A stretch of 63,434 nucleotides of DNA from Flavobacteriaceae bacterium (GCA_017852395.1 JAFMLE010000012.1:1-63434), one strand, 5' to 3'. Shown: positions 27,057-35,652, counted from the stretch's first letter. The notes: generated by a model from the letters alone, not told the origin. Translations and numbers: made by a program.

Positions 27057-27347
27057 ATGAATTCTGGAGTTCCCGATGCTGATTTTTATCCACGATTTCG
27101 TAAACAGCTAGTTGATTCTCAATCATGGCCCGGTCCCTATATGTTTAAATTTATTTTGAAAAAAGACAGCAAAAGCCGGCAAATGATTGAACAACTGTTT
27201 GATATGAAAAATGTTAAAATCACGACCAAGCCCTCTTCAAAAGGGGCTTATTATAGTTTGAGTATTTTGGCTCAAATGGAAAACCCAGATCGTGTTATTG
27301 CACTCTACAAACAAATTCATCAGTTTGAAGACGTGATCAGTTTGTAA
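27057..27347 (+). CDS. DUF493 family protein
   Basis: A 96-residue cytoplasmic protein of the DUF493 (YbeD-like) family with a ferredoxin-like fold. The family core FYPRFRKQLVDSQSWPGPYMFKFILK lies at the start and GAYYSLSILAQMENPDRVIALYKQI near the end. I start at ATG 27057. Upstream codons back to 26994 are open but do not resemble the family. E. coli YbeD is linked to lipoylation and stress; the role here is unknown. Confidence 0.85.
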   Translation: MNSGVPDADFYPRFRKQLVDSQSWPGPYMFKFILKKDSKSRQMIEQLFDMKNVKITTKPSSKGAYYSLSILAQMENPDRVIALYKQIHQFEDVISL

Positions 27348-27417
27348 CCCAAAGGCAAATAAGGGGGATAAACTTAAAATTACTATTTTGCAAAAGATGC
27401 CCGAAGGCAATTACAAT

Positions 27418-28053
27418 ATGGAAACACTACAATACAATACCGACCGTGAAGGTTTGATTATTCCAGAATATGGAAGACACATACATATAATGATTCAACA
27501 AGTAGTTGAAGAAAAGGATCGAGAAAAGCGAAACAAACAAGCAAAAGCCATCATTGATGTGATGGGCAACTTGAACCCGCACCTACGTGACGTACCTGAT
27601 TTTCAGCATAAGCTGTGGGATCAATTACACATCATGTCCAATTTTCAGTTAGATGTTGATGCCCCTTATGAAGCCCCAGAAAAAGAGATTTTAGAAGCCC
27701 GTCCAGAACGTCTTAAGTATCCAAATAATAATTTGAAATACCGTTTCTATGGCAACAATATCTTGAGCATGATTGAGGTTGCCAAAGGATGGGAAGCTGG
27801 CGATCTGAAAGACGCACTGATTTTTACCATCGCCAGTCATATGAAAAAGTGTTTTTTGAATTGGAACAAAGACACCGTAGAAGACAGTGTTATTTTTACA
27901 CATCTTGACGAATTGTCAAAGGGGCAGCTCAAAGTGCCAGAAAACCTACTTCCTCTAACCGATTCTGATGAACTATTGAAGCTTAAAACCAAAAACGGAA
28001 ACGGCCCCAAGAGCAATACCAAACAAAGAAATCGTAAACGTAAACGCTACTAA
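27418..28053 (+). CDS. DUF4290 family protein
   Basis: A 211-residue soluble protein matching DUF4290, a Bacteroidota-restricted family. It opens with METLQYNTDREGLIIPEYGRHIHIMI, the usual family start, so ATG 27418 is chosen over an upstream TTG and ATG. The C-terminus is highly basic (about residues 190-211, ending RNRKRKRY), which could contact nucleic acid or ribosomes. murA follows after 4 bases. I recall this DUF4290-murA order from other Flavobacteriia, but the functional link is unknown. Confidence 0.83.
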   Translation: METLQYNTDREGLIIPEYGRHIHIMIQQVVEEKDREKRNKQAKAIIDVMGNLNPHLRDVPDFQHKLWDQLHIMSNFQLDVDAPYEAPEKEILEARPERLKYPNNNLKYRFYGNNILSMIEVAKGWEAGDLKDALIFTIASHMKKCFLNWNKDTVEDSVIFTHLDELSKGQLKVPENLLPLTDSDELLKLKTKNGNGPKSNTKQRNRKRKRY

Positions 28054-28057
28054 CAGC

Positions 28058-29365
28058 ATGGGAAGTTTTGTTATCGAAGGTGGTCAACAACTCAACGGGA
28101 CCATCACACCACAGGGCGCCAAAAACGAAGCATTGCAAATACTGTGTGCTACATTGATGACATCGGAGCCAGTTACGATTCACAATGTTCCTGACATCAT
28201 CGATGTTAACAAGCTGATAAAGTTGTTAGAAAATGCGGGTGTAACGGTTATTCAACATCAAAAGGGATCTTACACTTTTCAAGCAAAAAATATTGATTTG
28301 GCCTATTTTAGTTCCGATGCCTTTAAAGAAGATGGCAAAGCACTGCGTGGGTCAATTATGTTAGTAGGTCCAATGTTGGCACGGTATGGAATGGGTTGCA
28401 TTCCCAAACCGGGAGGAGATAAAATTGGTCGTCGTCGATTGGATACGCATTTTGAAGGGTTGATCCGGCTAGGCGCACAGTTTGACTACAATACCGAAGA
28501 AAACTTTTTTAAGGTAAGTGCTACTCAACTCAAGGGCACCTATATTTTGCTTGACGAAGCCTCGGTAACTGGAACTGCCAATATTGTAATGGCAGCTGTT
28601 TTGGCCAAAGGGAAAACGACACTTTACAATGCCGCCTGCGAGCCTTATTTGCAACAGCTCTGTGAAATGCTTAACCGTATGGGCGCACACATTTCAGGAA
28701 TTGGTTCTAATTTGCTGGTCATTGATGGTGTTTCAAAACTTGGCGGAACCGAACATCGTATTTTGCCAGACATGATAGAGATTGGTAGTTGGATAGGTTT
28801 GGCAGCAATGACCAAAAGCGCGTTGACCATCAAAGATGTCAACTGGGATGCTCTGGGTCAAATCCCTCGTGTTTTTAGAAAACTTGGGATTACCCTCAAT
28901 CAATCGGGCGATGATATAATTATTCCTGCCCACACCAATGGATATGTGATTCAGAGTGATATAGACGGTTCGATCTTAACCGTATCTGATGCACCGTGGC
29001 CAGGATTTACCCCTGATTTGCTTAGCATCATTTTGGTAACGGCAACCCAAGCTCGTGGTAGTCTTTTGGTGCATCAAAAAATGTTTGAAAGCCGCTTGTT
29101 TTTTGTCGATAAACTGATAGATATGGGGGCAAAAATCATTTTGTGTGATCCGCATCGTGCGACCGTAATCGGTCATGATTTTCAGACTCCGCTAAATGCT
29201 ACAAATATGACCTCACCGGATATACGCGCGGGAATTTCACTTCTGATAGCAGCCCTTTCTGCAAACGGAACAAGTACGATTCATAACATCGAACAAATTG
29301 ATCGTGGCTATGAAGCCATAGTAGAACGCCTTCAAAAATTGGGTGCCAAAATCAAACGGGTCTAG
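28058..29365 (+). CDS. murA: UDP-N-acetylglucosamine 1-carboxyvinyltransferase
   Basis: A 435-residue enzyme for the first committed step of peptidoglycan synthesis, the transfer of enolpyruvate from PEP to UDP-GlcNAc. The substrate lysine-asparagine pair is in GAKNEALQIL (Lys 22, Asn 23). In the catalytic loop, where E. coli has PGGCTIG with the Cys 115 that fosfomycin alkylates, this protein reads KPGGDKIGRRRLD with Asp at residue 121. Cys-to-Asp MurA enzymes are active but resistant to fosfomycin in other bacteria. The C-terminal RGYEAIVERLQKLGAKI is typical. Its stop overlaps the convergent DUF1801 stop. Confidence 0.93.
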   Translation: MGSFVIEGGQQLNGTITPQGAKNEALQILCATLMTSEPVTIHNVPDIIDVNKLIKLLENAGVTVIQHQKGSYTFQAKNIDLAYFSSDAFKEDGKALRGSIMLVGPMLARYGMGCIPKPGGDKIGRRRLDTHFEGLIRLGAQFDYNTEENFFKVSATQLKGTYILLDEASVTGTANIVMAAVLAKGKTTLYNAACEPYLQQLCEMLNRMGAHISGIGSNLLVIDGVSKLGGTEHRILPDMIEIGSWIGLAAMTKSALTIKDVNWDALGQIPRVFRKLGITLNQSGDDIIIPAHTNGYVIQSDIDGSILTVSDAPWPGFTPDLLSIILVTATQARGSLLVHQKMFESRLFFVDKLIDMGAKIILCDPHRATVIGHDFQTPLNATNMTSPDIRAGISLLIAALSANGTSTIHNIEQIDRGYEAIVERLQKLGAKIKRV

Positions 29366-29781
29366 TTTTCTTTTCTGCTTGCAGTTAAGGCAATGCTTTG
29401 CTCAATCAGTTTTTTGAGTACTTCAAAATCAATTTTTTCTAGAGCTTTGAGGTACAAACATCCCTTGCCTTTTTTGTGCGGACCAAGCGTGCTAAAATCC
29501 AAACTTTGGTGCGAAACATCACACGTAAGGTATAGTGTCAGCGCATGTTTTCTTGGCGAAAATCCACATAAAAACCATTCCCCCGTACGTCCACTTTTGT
29601 ACCGATAAGTATAGTTGCCAAAACCAATGATGCATGTTCCCCAAAGAACTCCTTCACAGCCGGTGATTGACTGCATTAGTTGATAGATTCTATTGGCGTC
29701 TTGTCTTTTTTTCTCGGGTGTTAATTGATTTAAAAATTGAGAGACTGCTGCAGTTGTAGGTTGGGTTTTGTTTGGTGCCAT
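29362..29781 (-). CDS. DUF1801 domain protein
   Basis: A 139-residue soluble protein with the DUF1801 (YdhG-like) pattern: GTCIIGFGNYTYRYKSGRTGEWFLCGFSPRKHALTLYL in the middle and GKGCLYLKALEKIDFEVLKKLIEQSI near the C-terminus. The family is small and uncharacterised. It lies 32 bases downstream of the photorepair operon on the same strand and could be its last gene, though no overlap links it. Confidence 0.82.
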   Translation of the reverse strand: MAPNKTQPTTAAVSQFLNQLTPEKKRQDANRIYQLMQSITGCEGVLWGTCIIGFGNYTYRYKSGRTGEWFLCGFSPRKHALTLYLTCDVSHQSLDFSTLGPHKKGKGCLYLKALEKIDFEVLKKLIEQSIALTASRKEN

Positions 29782-29813
29782 ACCTCAATTTAACAAAAAA
29801 GGACTGTAAAGGC

Positions 29814-30101
29814 TTAGCGTTTTGAAATTTTGTTACTCGAAATGGTTCTTTGGCGGCTGCATTTAAACCGGTCAACCGATTCGGCTCGATTTTTAAGGTG
29901 TTTGGTTTTTCGCCCTTGAACACGTGCCCTCCACATTCGAAAACTTTGGGGCTTCATCTCGCGACGCATGAGGGTTATCACCTCCTGTTCTCGCAGTCCA
30001 AATTGATTATAAATGGCATCAAAAGGCGTGCGATCTTCCCAGGCCATTTCAACAATTCGATCAACCTCTTCAGGCCGGAGTTCTTTAGTTTTATTTTTCA
30101 T
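29814..30101 (-). CDS. TIGR03643 family protein
   Basis: A 95-residue basic protein. The family core is clear: DRIVEMAWEDRTPFDAIYNQFGLREQEVITLMRREMKP followed by SFRMWRARVQGRKTKH. The first part looks like a helix-turn-helix; the second is arginine-rich, so nucleic-acid binding is plausible. TIGR03643 proteins are typically encoded beside cryptochrome/photolyase genes, as here, 9 bases after the iron-sulfur photolyase. The function is unknown. The last 20 residues are less conserved in my view. Confidence 0.83.
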   Translation of the reverse strand: MKNKTKELRPEEVDRIVEMAWEDRTPFDAIYNQFGLREQEVITLMRREMKPQSFRMWRARVQGRKTKHLKNRAESVDRFKCSRQRTISSNKISKR

Positions 30102-30110
30102 GAATCACAA

Positions 30111-31643
30111 TTAAAAAGCATCAGGATTTGTAATAATTGCTTGGGCGCGTGTTTTGATTTCGTCACGTTCTGTTTGGGGTATTTTTTCGAGTAAACGCAG
30201 CATCATCGTCATGCGATTGTTGTTGATAAAGTGCTTTTTTTTCTCCTCCAAAAAATTCCAATACAAACTGTTAAAGGGGCAGGCATTTTTTCCAATTCTT
30301 TTTTTTGGGTCGTAGTAGCATTTGGTGCAATAATTGCTCATTTTGTTGATGTATGCCGCAGCAGATATGTAAGGTTTGGTAGCTACAATTCCGCCGTCGG
30401 CCCATTGACTCATACCTCGGGTATTGGGTAGTTGTACCCATTCGATAGCATCAGCATATACGCCAAGATACCACTGGTCAACTTCATCGGGATCTACTTG
30501 TGCGAGTAGTGCAAAATTGCCAGTAACCATAAGTCGCTGTATGTGATGGGCATAGGCATTATCAAGGGTGTTATTGATGCTGGTCTTTAGGCAATGCATA
30601 CGTGTAGCTCCTGACCAATAAAACTTTGGAAGGGGGTGGGTATTTTGTAGCGTATTTTTTTGTTTGTACTCGGGCATATGAGCCCAATACATCCCTCTCA
30701 TATATTCTCTCCAACCCAAAATCTGACGTACAAAACCCTCTACTTGAGATAGTGAGACCCTAGTACGGTCGCTACGATAGGAAGTAATAACGGCATGAAT
30801 AATTTCTAGCGGATGCAGCATTTTTGTGTTGAGGGCAAAGGAAATTCTTGAATGAAATAGGTTGACTTCTTCAGTATGCATTGCATCTTGATAATCTCCA
30901 AAATAGGGCAGTAAGTGTTCACAGAAATAGGTCAATTGTTCTTGTGCTTGAAGTCTGCTCAAAGGGTATAAAAAGTTATTGGGGTCAAAATTCCCCACTG
31001 TTTTTATACCACTGTTAAGAATCAGTTGATGAATTGCTTCTATGGCATTAGAATCTGGGTGAAAGGGTTTTGGTATCGGTGGATTGCCCTTCCATTTGTT
31101 GCGATTATTTTTATCAAAATTCCACTGGTTACCTTCTGGAACATCTTGCGTGACAAGGATTTGAAATTTTTTACGCATATACCGGTAAAAATATTCCATC
31201 ACCCATTGTTTTTTTCCTTCAAAAAAAGTTTTGAGTTCGGTTCTTGTGGTTAAAAAATGTTCGGTATCATAGACCTCATATGGGATTTCTATGGATTTGC
31301 AAAAGTTGGATAATTGTTGGTCCAAACGATGTTCATCGGGCCATAGATATTCAAATTTTTTTATTTGATATTGTTTAAAGAGCCCAAGTAGATTTTGCTC
31401 AAAGCTGTGTTGATTTTCTGTAGCGTCAAGGGCGATATAATGAACGCGATGGTTGTTGTCTTTTAGCTGGGCGGCAAATTGGCGCATCGCACCGAAAAAG
31501 CCTATAATTTTTTGAATATGATGGGTCGTATAGTCCGTTTCTTGTCGGACCTCCATAAGCACATAGATCACTTCGTCATCGGTTTGATTAAACCAGCTGT
31601 GAAGGCTATTTAGTTGATCGCCAAGAAGCAGTCTAAGGGTCAT
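30111..31643 (-). CDS. Iron-sulfur bacterial cryptochrome/photolyase (FeS-BCP, PhrB-like)
   Basis: A 510-residue flavoprotein of COG3046, the group including Agrobacterium PhrB, a (6-4) photolyase with a [4Fe-4S] cluster. From ATG 31643, the four cluster cysteines are visible at residues 351 (TRMHC), 439 and 442 (NYCTKC) and 455 (KNACPF), with spacing like PhrB. The N-terminus [11 protein letters not shown] is the family start. QILGWREYMRGMYW (near 307) and NTRGMSQWADGG (near 407) flank the FAD site. The start overlaps the DASH stop as ATGA, while a longer frame to 31667 is less likely. The enzyme probably repairs (6-4) photoproducts, though a photoreceptor role cannot be excluded. Confidence 0.92.
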   Translation of the reverse strand: MTLRLLLGDQLNSLHSWFNQTDDEVIYVLMEVRQETDYTTHHIQKIIGFFGAMRQFAAQLKDNNHRVHYIALDATENQHSFEQNLLGLFKQYQIKKFEYLWPDEHRLDQQLSNFCKSIEIPYEVYDTEHFLTTRTELKTFFEGKKQWVMEYFYRYMRKKFQILVTQDVPEGNQWNFDKNNRNKWKGNPPIPKPFHPDSNAIEAIHQLILNSGIKTVGNFDPNNFLYPLSRLQAQEQLTYFCEHLLPYFGDYQDAMHTEEVNLFHSRISFALNTKMLHPLEIIHAVITSYRSDRTRVSLSQVEGFVRQILGWREYMRGMYWAHMPEYKQKNTLQNTHPLPKFYWSGATRMHCLKTSINNTLDNAYAHHIQRLMVTGNFALLAQVDPDEVDQWYLGVYADAIEWVQLPNTRGMSQWADGGIVATKPYISAAAYINKMSNYCTKCYYDPKKRIGKNACPFNSLYWNFLEEKKKHFINNNRMTMMLRLLEKIPQTERDEIKTRAQAIITNPDAF

Positions 31644-32953
31644 GAAAAAAGTGTGGTTTGCAGCCATTTTCGCTGAAAGGTTCCTTGGGCGTCGTACCGT
31701 TCTGCTTGCGACTTTATGTTGAATTTTCGATCTCTTGGGTCGTTTCCAACGCCTGAGACATAGAGCCAGTTTCCATAATTGCTATGTACGTCATAATCAA
31801 TCAGCATTGACTCGAAATAGGCGGCTCCCATGCGCCAATCGATATGCAATTCTTTAGCCAAAAAACTTGCTACATTTTGTCGTCCTCGGTTGCTCATCCA
31901 GCCGGTGTGTTTCAACTCGAGCATATTGGCATTTACAAATGGCTCTGGGGTGGTTCCATCCGTCCATTGCAAAAAAAGCTTTGGCGAAGTTTTCCAATCA
32001 TATTGGCGTTCTAAAATGCCATCGCGTTTAAAGATTTTGTTTTCATGTTTTATGGAGATGTATTTAAAATAATCCCTCCAGATCAACTCAAACAGCAACC
32101 AATAGGTAGATTGATTTTTGGTGATTTGTTTTTCATACAGTTTAATTTCTTCGGCAATATGCCTTGGAGATAAAGCACCGACTGCTAGCCATGGCGAAAA
32201 TTTTGAACTGTAATCGTTGCCCAACAAACCGTTTCTCGTGTTTTTGTAAAACGAAAGTTTTTGGGCATCCCAGAAGTAGTAGTTGAGCCGTTTGAGCGCC
32301 GCTGTAGCCCCTCCCAAAAAAGGAAACGCAGTACGTGTGTCTTTTTTAAAGGAATCTAATCCGAGATCCTCCAATTTAGGTATTTGAGTTTGATGCTCCA
32401 GCAGGTTGGTTTCTGGGTGTGCTTGGGGGGGTGGAAGGGGTGTTCTAATGCGACAGTTTTTTTCACAATTTTTTCTAAAAACGGTAAAAACTTCAGGCAA
32501 TTTTTCGATTTCAATTTTGAGGTCTTCGGGATGGAATAAAAACTGTCCGTAAAAGGATTGCCATTTTATGCTTTCGGGAAGATTATTTTTTACATTTTCT
32601 ACAACCTTTAGTTCTTCGCTTGTCCACTCTTCTTGAAGATAGATTGTGTCAAAGGGCATCTTTTGATAGAATTCTGGGAGTGCGACTTCAGGTTTTTTTA
32701 GTGTAACAATAAGGGTAACATTCAATTTTTTGAGCGATTGTGTCAAATCATTGATGGTTTCAATGAGAAATTGCGCCCGAAATTTTTCTGTTTTTTTAAA
32801 TCCCCATTGGGTTGTCTGATACTGCCGCAGATCGAATGCATAAAAAGCGATGACCTTTTCATGATTTGTAAGGGCATGATTAAGCCCTTCGTGATCATAA
32901 GCTCTTAGGTCGTTACGATACCAAACTAGGGCTGTTTTTTGTTGTTTTTGCAT
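31640..32953 (-). CDS. DASH-family cryptochrome
   Basis: A 437-residue FAD protein of the Cry-DASH group. The N-terminal photolyase domain begins [18 protein letters not shown]. The C-terminal FAD domain has the DASH signatures [20 protein letters not shown] (near residue 350) and [25 protein letters not shown] (near 390-415). DASH proteins repair cyclobutane dimers in single-stranded DNA and may also signal. The start codon lies inside the DUF2256 gene (28-base overlap) and the stop overlaps the next gene as ATGA, so it is tightly coupled on both sides. Confidence 0.93.
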   Translation of the reverse strand: MQKQQKTALVWYRNDLRAYDHEGLNHALTNHEKVIAFYAFDLRQYQTTQWGFKKTEKFRAQFLIETINDLTQSLKKLNVTLIVTLKKPEVALPEFYQKMPFDTIYLQEEWTSEELKVVENVKNNLPESIKWQSFYGQFLFHPEDLKIEIEKLPEVFTVFRKNCEKNCRIRTPLPPPQAHPETNLLEHQTQIPKLEDLGLDSFKKDTRTAFPFLGGATAALKRLNYYFWDAQKLSFYKNTRNGLLGNDYSSKFSPWLAVGALSPRHIAEEIKLYEKQITKNQSTYWLLFELIWRDYFKYISIKHENKIFKRDGILERQYDWKTSPKLFLQWTDGTTPEPFVNANMLELKHTGWMSNRGRQNVASFLAKELHIDWRMGAAYFESMLIDYDVHSNYGNWLYVSGVGNDPRDRKFNIKSQAERYDAQGTFQRKWLQTTLFS

Positions 32954-33072
32954 CTGATACTACAATAAATTACGTTTTCCCAGTCGCGTTCCCATTTTTT
33001 ACGCCAAGCAAAGGGGCGTTGACAGTTGGGGCAAACTTTTTTGGGCAAATGGTGTTTTTTGACTCCTCTCAT
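32926..33072 (-). CDS. DUF2256 zinc-ribbon-like small protein
   Basis: A 48-residue basic protein that is easily missed because of its length. It reads [17 protein letters not shown] and continues with [19 protein letters not shown], then SIRC and a lysine/asparagine-rich tail. Four cysteines (residues 14, 17, 37 and 41; CxxC and CxxxC) suggest one zinc site. This matches DUF2256, a family found next to or fused with cryptochromes. The ATG overlaps the photolyase stop as ATGA (33069-33072), and its 3' end runs 28 bases into the DASH gene. The role is unknown; a DNA-binding or chaperone accessory of the light enzymes is a guess. Confidence 0.88.
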   Translation of the reverse strand: MRGVKKHHLPKKVCPNCQRPFAWRKKWERDWENVIYCSIRCKNNKKQP

Positions 33073-34370
33073 GCGCCATTGAGTGCCGATTTGTAGGTAA
33101 TCAGGCAGCGTTCTCTGGCCGTTTTGTGCTCAACGATCGGTTGTGGGTAATTGAGTTCCTGGTATTCGGGAACCCATTTTTTGATGTACTGGTGCTTGCT
33201 GTCGAACTTTTTGATTTGTTCAGTTGGATTAAAAATCCTAAAATAAGGTGCTGCATCTACTCCACAACCAGCAACCCACTGCCAGTTGCCTATATTGCTG
33301 GACTGTTCGTAGTCCAGGAGTTTTTCTGCAAAATAGGCTTCTCCCCAGCGCCAATCGATCAGTAGATGTTTGCACAAAAAACTGCCCACCAACATCCGTA
33401 CTCTATTGTGCATAAATCCGGTTTTGTTGAGTTGCCGCATTCCAGCATCAACCAATGGATAACCGGTTAGTCCCTTTTGCCATTTTTCAAATTCTTCGGG
33501 ATTGTTTCGCCAGAGGATGCGGTCATATTGTGGTTTGAAACTCTGGTTTACTGTATGCGGAAAATGCCATAGAATTTGCATAAAAAATTCACGCCATATC
33601 AGCTCTTTAAGAAACGTAAGATTGGGACGTTTTGCAGCAGCTATAACCAGTTTTCGGATGCTCACTGTTCCAAACCGCAAATGCACGCCTAAGCGTGAGG
33701 TTTGATCTAAGGCAGGATAGTTTCTTGTGGCTTCATATTGGTCAATTATCTGGGTCGTAAAAGAATATTTGGGATCGGGCTGATCCGTTTTTTTAAAACC
33801 CAATTCTTCAAGGGTGAGCCAAGGTAGGGGATGATCAATACATTTGTGTAGTAAGGTTTCTGAGGGATGGTTTTTGATATCAGTTTCCTGAAAAGCTTCG
33901 AGCCATTTTTTGCTGTAGGGCGTATAGACAACATAAGGTGAGTTATCTGCCTTTGTGATTTCTTTTTTCTCAAAGATCACCTGATCTTTGAAGGTTTCAA
34001 AAGCGATGTTTTTTTCTTTAAGTAGGGCGGCAATTTCGGCATCTCTTTTGGTGGCATAGGGTTCATAATCATGATTAGTGACAACACGATCAACCAAAAA
34101 TTCGTCGGTTATATTTTGTAAAATAGCCTTGGGATCACCACGATACAGTCCTAGTCGGCATCTGTTCCTCTTCATAGCATCATTAATTTCACCCAAGGCA
34201 TGGTATATAAACTCTAGACGTGCATCTTTTTTGGGAAGTTTGGACAAGATGTTGTCGTCAAAAATAAAAATCGGCAAGACTTTTTCGGAAGTAAGAAGTG
34301 CGTGGTAAAGTCCCACGTTATCCTCGACCCTAAGATCTCTTCTAAACCAGAATAAAGTCAAACGATTCAT
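33069..34370 (-). CDS. phr: Deoxyribodipyrimidine photolyase (class I CPD type)
   Basis: A 433-residue light-driven DNA repair enzyme. The N-terminal antenna domain starts [22 protein letters not shown]. The FAD domain has [16 protein letters not shown] (near residue 223), [15 protein letters not shown] (near 256), [25 protein letters not shown] (near 305) and [31 protein letters not shown] (near 343), including the tryptophans used in flavin photoreduction. Class I CPD photolyase is the best call; an animal-type cryptochrome is less likely given the length. It abuts the SDR gene and its stop is coupled to DUF2256. Confidence 0.92.
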   Translation of the reverse strand: MNRLTLFWFRRDLRVEDNVGLYHALLTSEKVLPIFIFDDNILSKLPKKDARLEFIYHALGEINDAMKRNRCRLGLYRGDPKAILQNITDEFLVDRVVTNHDYEPYATKRDAEIAALLKEKNIAFETFKDQVIFEKKEITKADNSPYVVYTPYSKKWLEAFQETDIKNHPSETLLHKCIDHPLPWLTLEELGFKKTDQPDPKYSFTTQIIDQYEATRNYPALDQTSRLGVHLRFGTVSIRKLVIAAAKRPNLTFLKELIWREFFMQILWHFPHTVNQSFKPQYDRILWRNNPEEFEKWQKGLTGYPLVDAGMRQLNKTGFMHNRVRMLVGSFLCKHLLIDWRWGEAYFAEKLLDYEQSSNIGNWQWVAGCGVDAAPYFRIFNPTEQIKKFDSKHQYIKKWVPEYQELNYPQPIVEHKTARERCLITYKSALNGA

Positions 34371-34371
34371 T

Positions 34372-35061
34372 TTAGGATTTTAGGGTTCCAATTCCACCAT
34401 CTACCGTCAAGATCTGTCCAGTGATCCAAGCGGCGTCATCGGACAAAAGAAAAGCAGCAAGGGCTGCGATTTCTTCGGGAGTTCCGACCCGTTGTAAGGG
34501 GTGTCTTTCTGCAGCGCGTGCTAACTTGGTTTCGTTATTTAAAAATTTGTCAGCAAGTGGTGTATTGACCAACGAAGGAGCGATGGCGTTAACTCTAATG
34601 TTGGGAGCCAATTCTGCTGCAAGAGCTCTTGTAAGTCCTTCTACGGCCCCTTTTGCTGCTGCTACCGAAGCATGAAAAGGCATTCCGGTCTGAACTGCTA
34701 CCGTACTAAAAAATACGATGCTTGCTTGTTGAGCAAGTTGCAATTTTGGAAGAACGGTCTGTAAGGTATGTACCGCTCCAATCAGATTTAATTCAAAGTC
34801 CGCTCTAAATGTTTCGGTTTTTAGTCCCTTAAAAGGGCGTAAATTGATGGAACCAGGGCAGTAGACCAGGCCATCTAATTTTTCGGGAAGTTGGGTGGTG
34901 TCAAGAGTATCCGTAAGAACATCATAACGTATTGCAGTGCTACCAGCAGATGAATCTGCCGTTCTTGCCGCGATGTAAAGGTGCGCCTGATCGGCAAGTT
35001 TTTTGGATAGCGCTGCTCCGATACCTGAGGTGCCCCCGACGATAAGTATATTTTTCTTCAT
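34372..35061 (-). CDS. Short-chain dehydrogenase/reductase in the photorepair operon
   Basis: A 229-residue NAD(P)-dependent SDR. The cofactor motif is VGGTSGIGAALSKKL near the N-terminus; YCPGSINLRPF stands in the NNAG region. The catalytic Ser is near SIVFFSTVAVQTGMPFHASVAAAKGAVEGLTRALAAE. Here the usual YxxxK reads HASVAAAKGAVEG, so the tyrosine is replaced by histidine or shifted, although the lysine remains. The end VDGGIGTL is typical. Such an SDR is often near flavobacterial photolyases in my recollection. Substrate unknown. It lies between the SRPBCC and photolyase genes with gaps of 3 and 1 bases. Confidence 0.85.
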   Translation of the reverse strand: MKKNILIVGGTSGIGAALSKKLADQAHLYIAARTADSSAGSTAIRYDVLTDTLDTTQLPEKLDGLVYCPGSINLRPFKGLKTETFRADFELNLIGAVHTLQTVLPKLQLAQQASIVFFSTVAVQTGMPFHASVAAAKGAVEGLTRALAAELAPNIRVNAIAPSLVNTPLADKFLNNETKLARAAERHPLQRVGTPEEIAALAAFLLSDDAAWITGQILTVDGGIGTLKS

Positions 35062-35064
35062 GTA

Positions 35065-35532
35065 TTAGTTTTTATAAACACCAAATATTTCTTCCAGCTT
35101 GTTTTTTCGATAGTCAAAAATTTCTTTGAGTTTGGGCTTAACCAAAATGGGGTGTGCCAACTGTCCCAAAACTCCTAGTGGTAACTTATAGTCAACAATG
35201 TCTTCCATTTCAACGCCTCCTTCAATAGGTTTGATAAAATGTTTGTGATGCCAAAGTGCATAGGGTCCAAAGCGTTGCTCGTCCACAAAGTATTCGAGTT
35301 CTTTTACGTGAGTGATCTCGGTCACCCATTTGGTTGGAATTTTGGCAATGGGTGTTACGATATATTGGATGATTTGACCGGGATACATTTTGCGATCTGC
35401 ACCTTTTAGAATATGGAAACCCATATAGTCTGGAGTAATGGTTTTGAGGTTGGCAGGATTGGACAAAAAATCCCAAGCTGTTTCCATAGAAATGGGTAGC
35501 TTTTGAACGGCATGTAGTGTATAAATTTTCAT
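35065..35532 (-). CDS. SRPBCC family protein, first gene of the photorepair operon
   Basis: A 155-residue helix-grip protein (polyketide cyclase/START superfamily). LPISMETAWDFLSNPANLKTITPDYMGFHI is the classic N-terminal strand-helix, and the remainder gives WVTEITHVKELEYFVDEQRFGPYALWHHKHFI and DIVDYKLPLGVLGQL. It probably binds a hydrophobic ligand or acts as a small cyclase/hydrolase. ATG 35532 is chosen because a promoter element at 35547-35554 excludes the longer frame. It is first in the photolyase/cryptochrome run, which hints that it may handle a pigment or flavin-related ligand (inference). Confidence 0.85.
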   Translation of the reverse strand: MKIYTLHAVQKLPISMETAWDFLSNPANLKTITPDYMGFHILKGADRKMYPGQIIQYIVTPIAKIPTKWVTEITHVKELEYFVDEQRFGPYALWHHKHFIKPIEGGVEMEDIVDYKLPLGVLGQLAHPILVKPKLKEIFDYRKNKLEEIFGVYKN

Positions 35533-35546
35533 AGCAAAAGAGGATT

Positions 35547-35554
35547 CAAAGGTA
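35547..35554 (-). promoter_or_regulatory. -7 promoter element of the photorepair operon
   Basis: On the minus strand, TACCTTTG matches TAnnTTTG, 14 bases before the SRPBCC start codon. A normal TTG -33 element is missing. That zone is instead covered by an inverted repeat, which would suit a regulated promoter. Confidence 0.5.
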
Positions 35555-35561
35555 CTGATAA

Positions 35562-35591
35562 TGTTTAATAAAATAAAGTAAATATTAAACA
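35562..35591. promoter_or_regulatory. Inverted repeat (candidate operator) at the photorepair operon promoter
   Basis: TGTTTAATA at 35562-35570 and TATTAAACA at 35583-35591 form a perfect 9-bp dyad separated by 12 bases. It lies just upstream of the TACCTTTG element and straddles the place of the -33 box. The geometry suits a dimeric regulator such as a MerR-type light repressor (LitR/CarH), but no such gene is in the window. A second dyad, CTTTCTT-TTT-AAGAAAG, is at 35602-35618. Confidence 0.5.
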
Positions 35592-35652
35592 ATTTATACG
35601 GCTTTCTTTTTAAGAAAGATCAATCGATCAAAAACAATTGTGCTGTATTATT

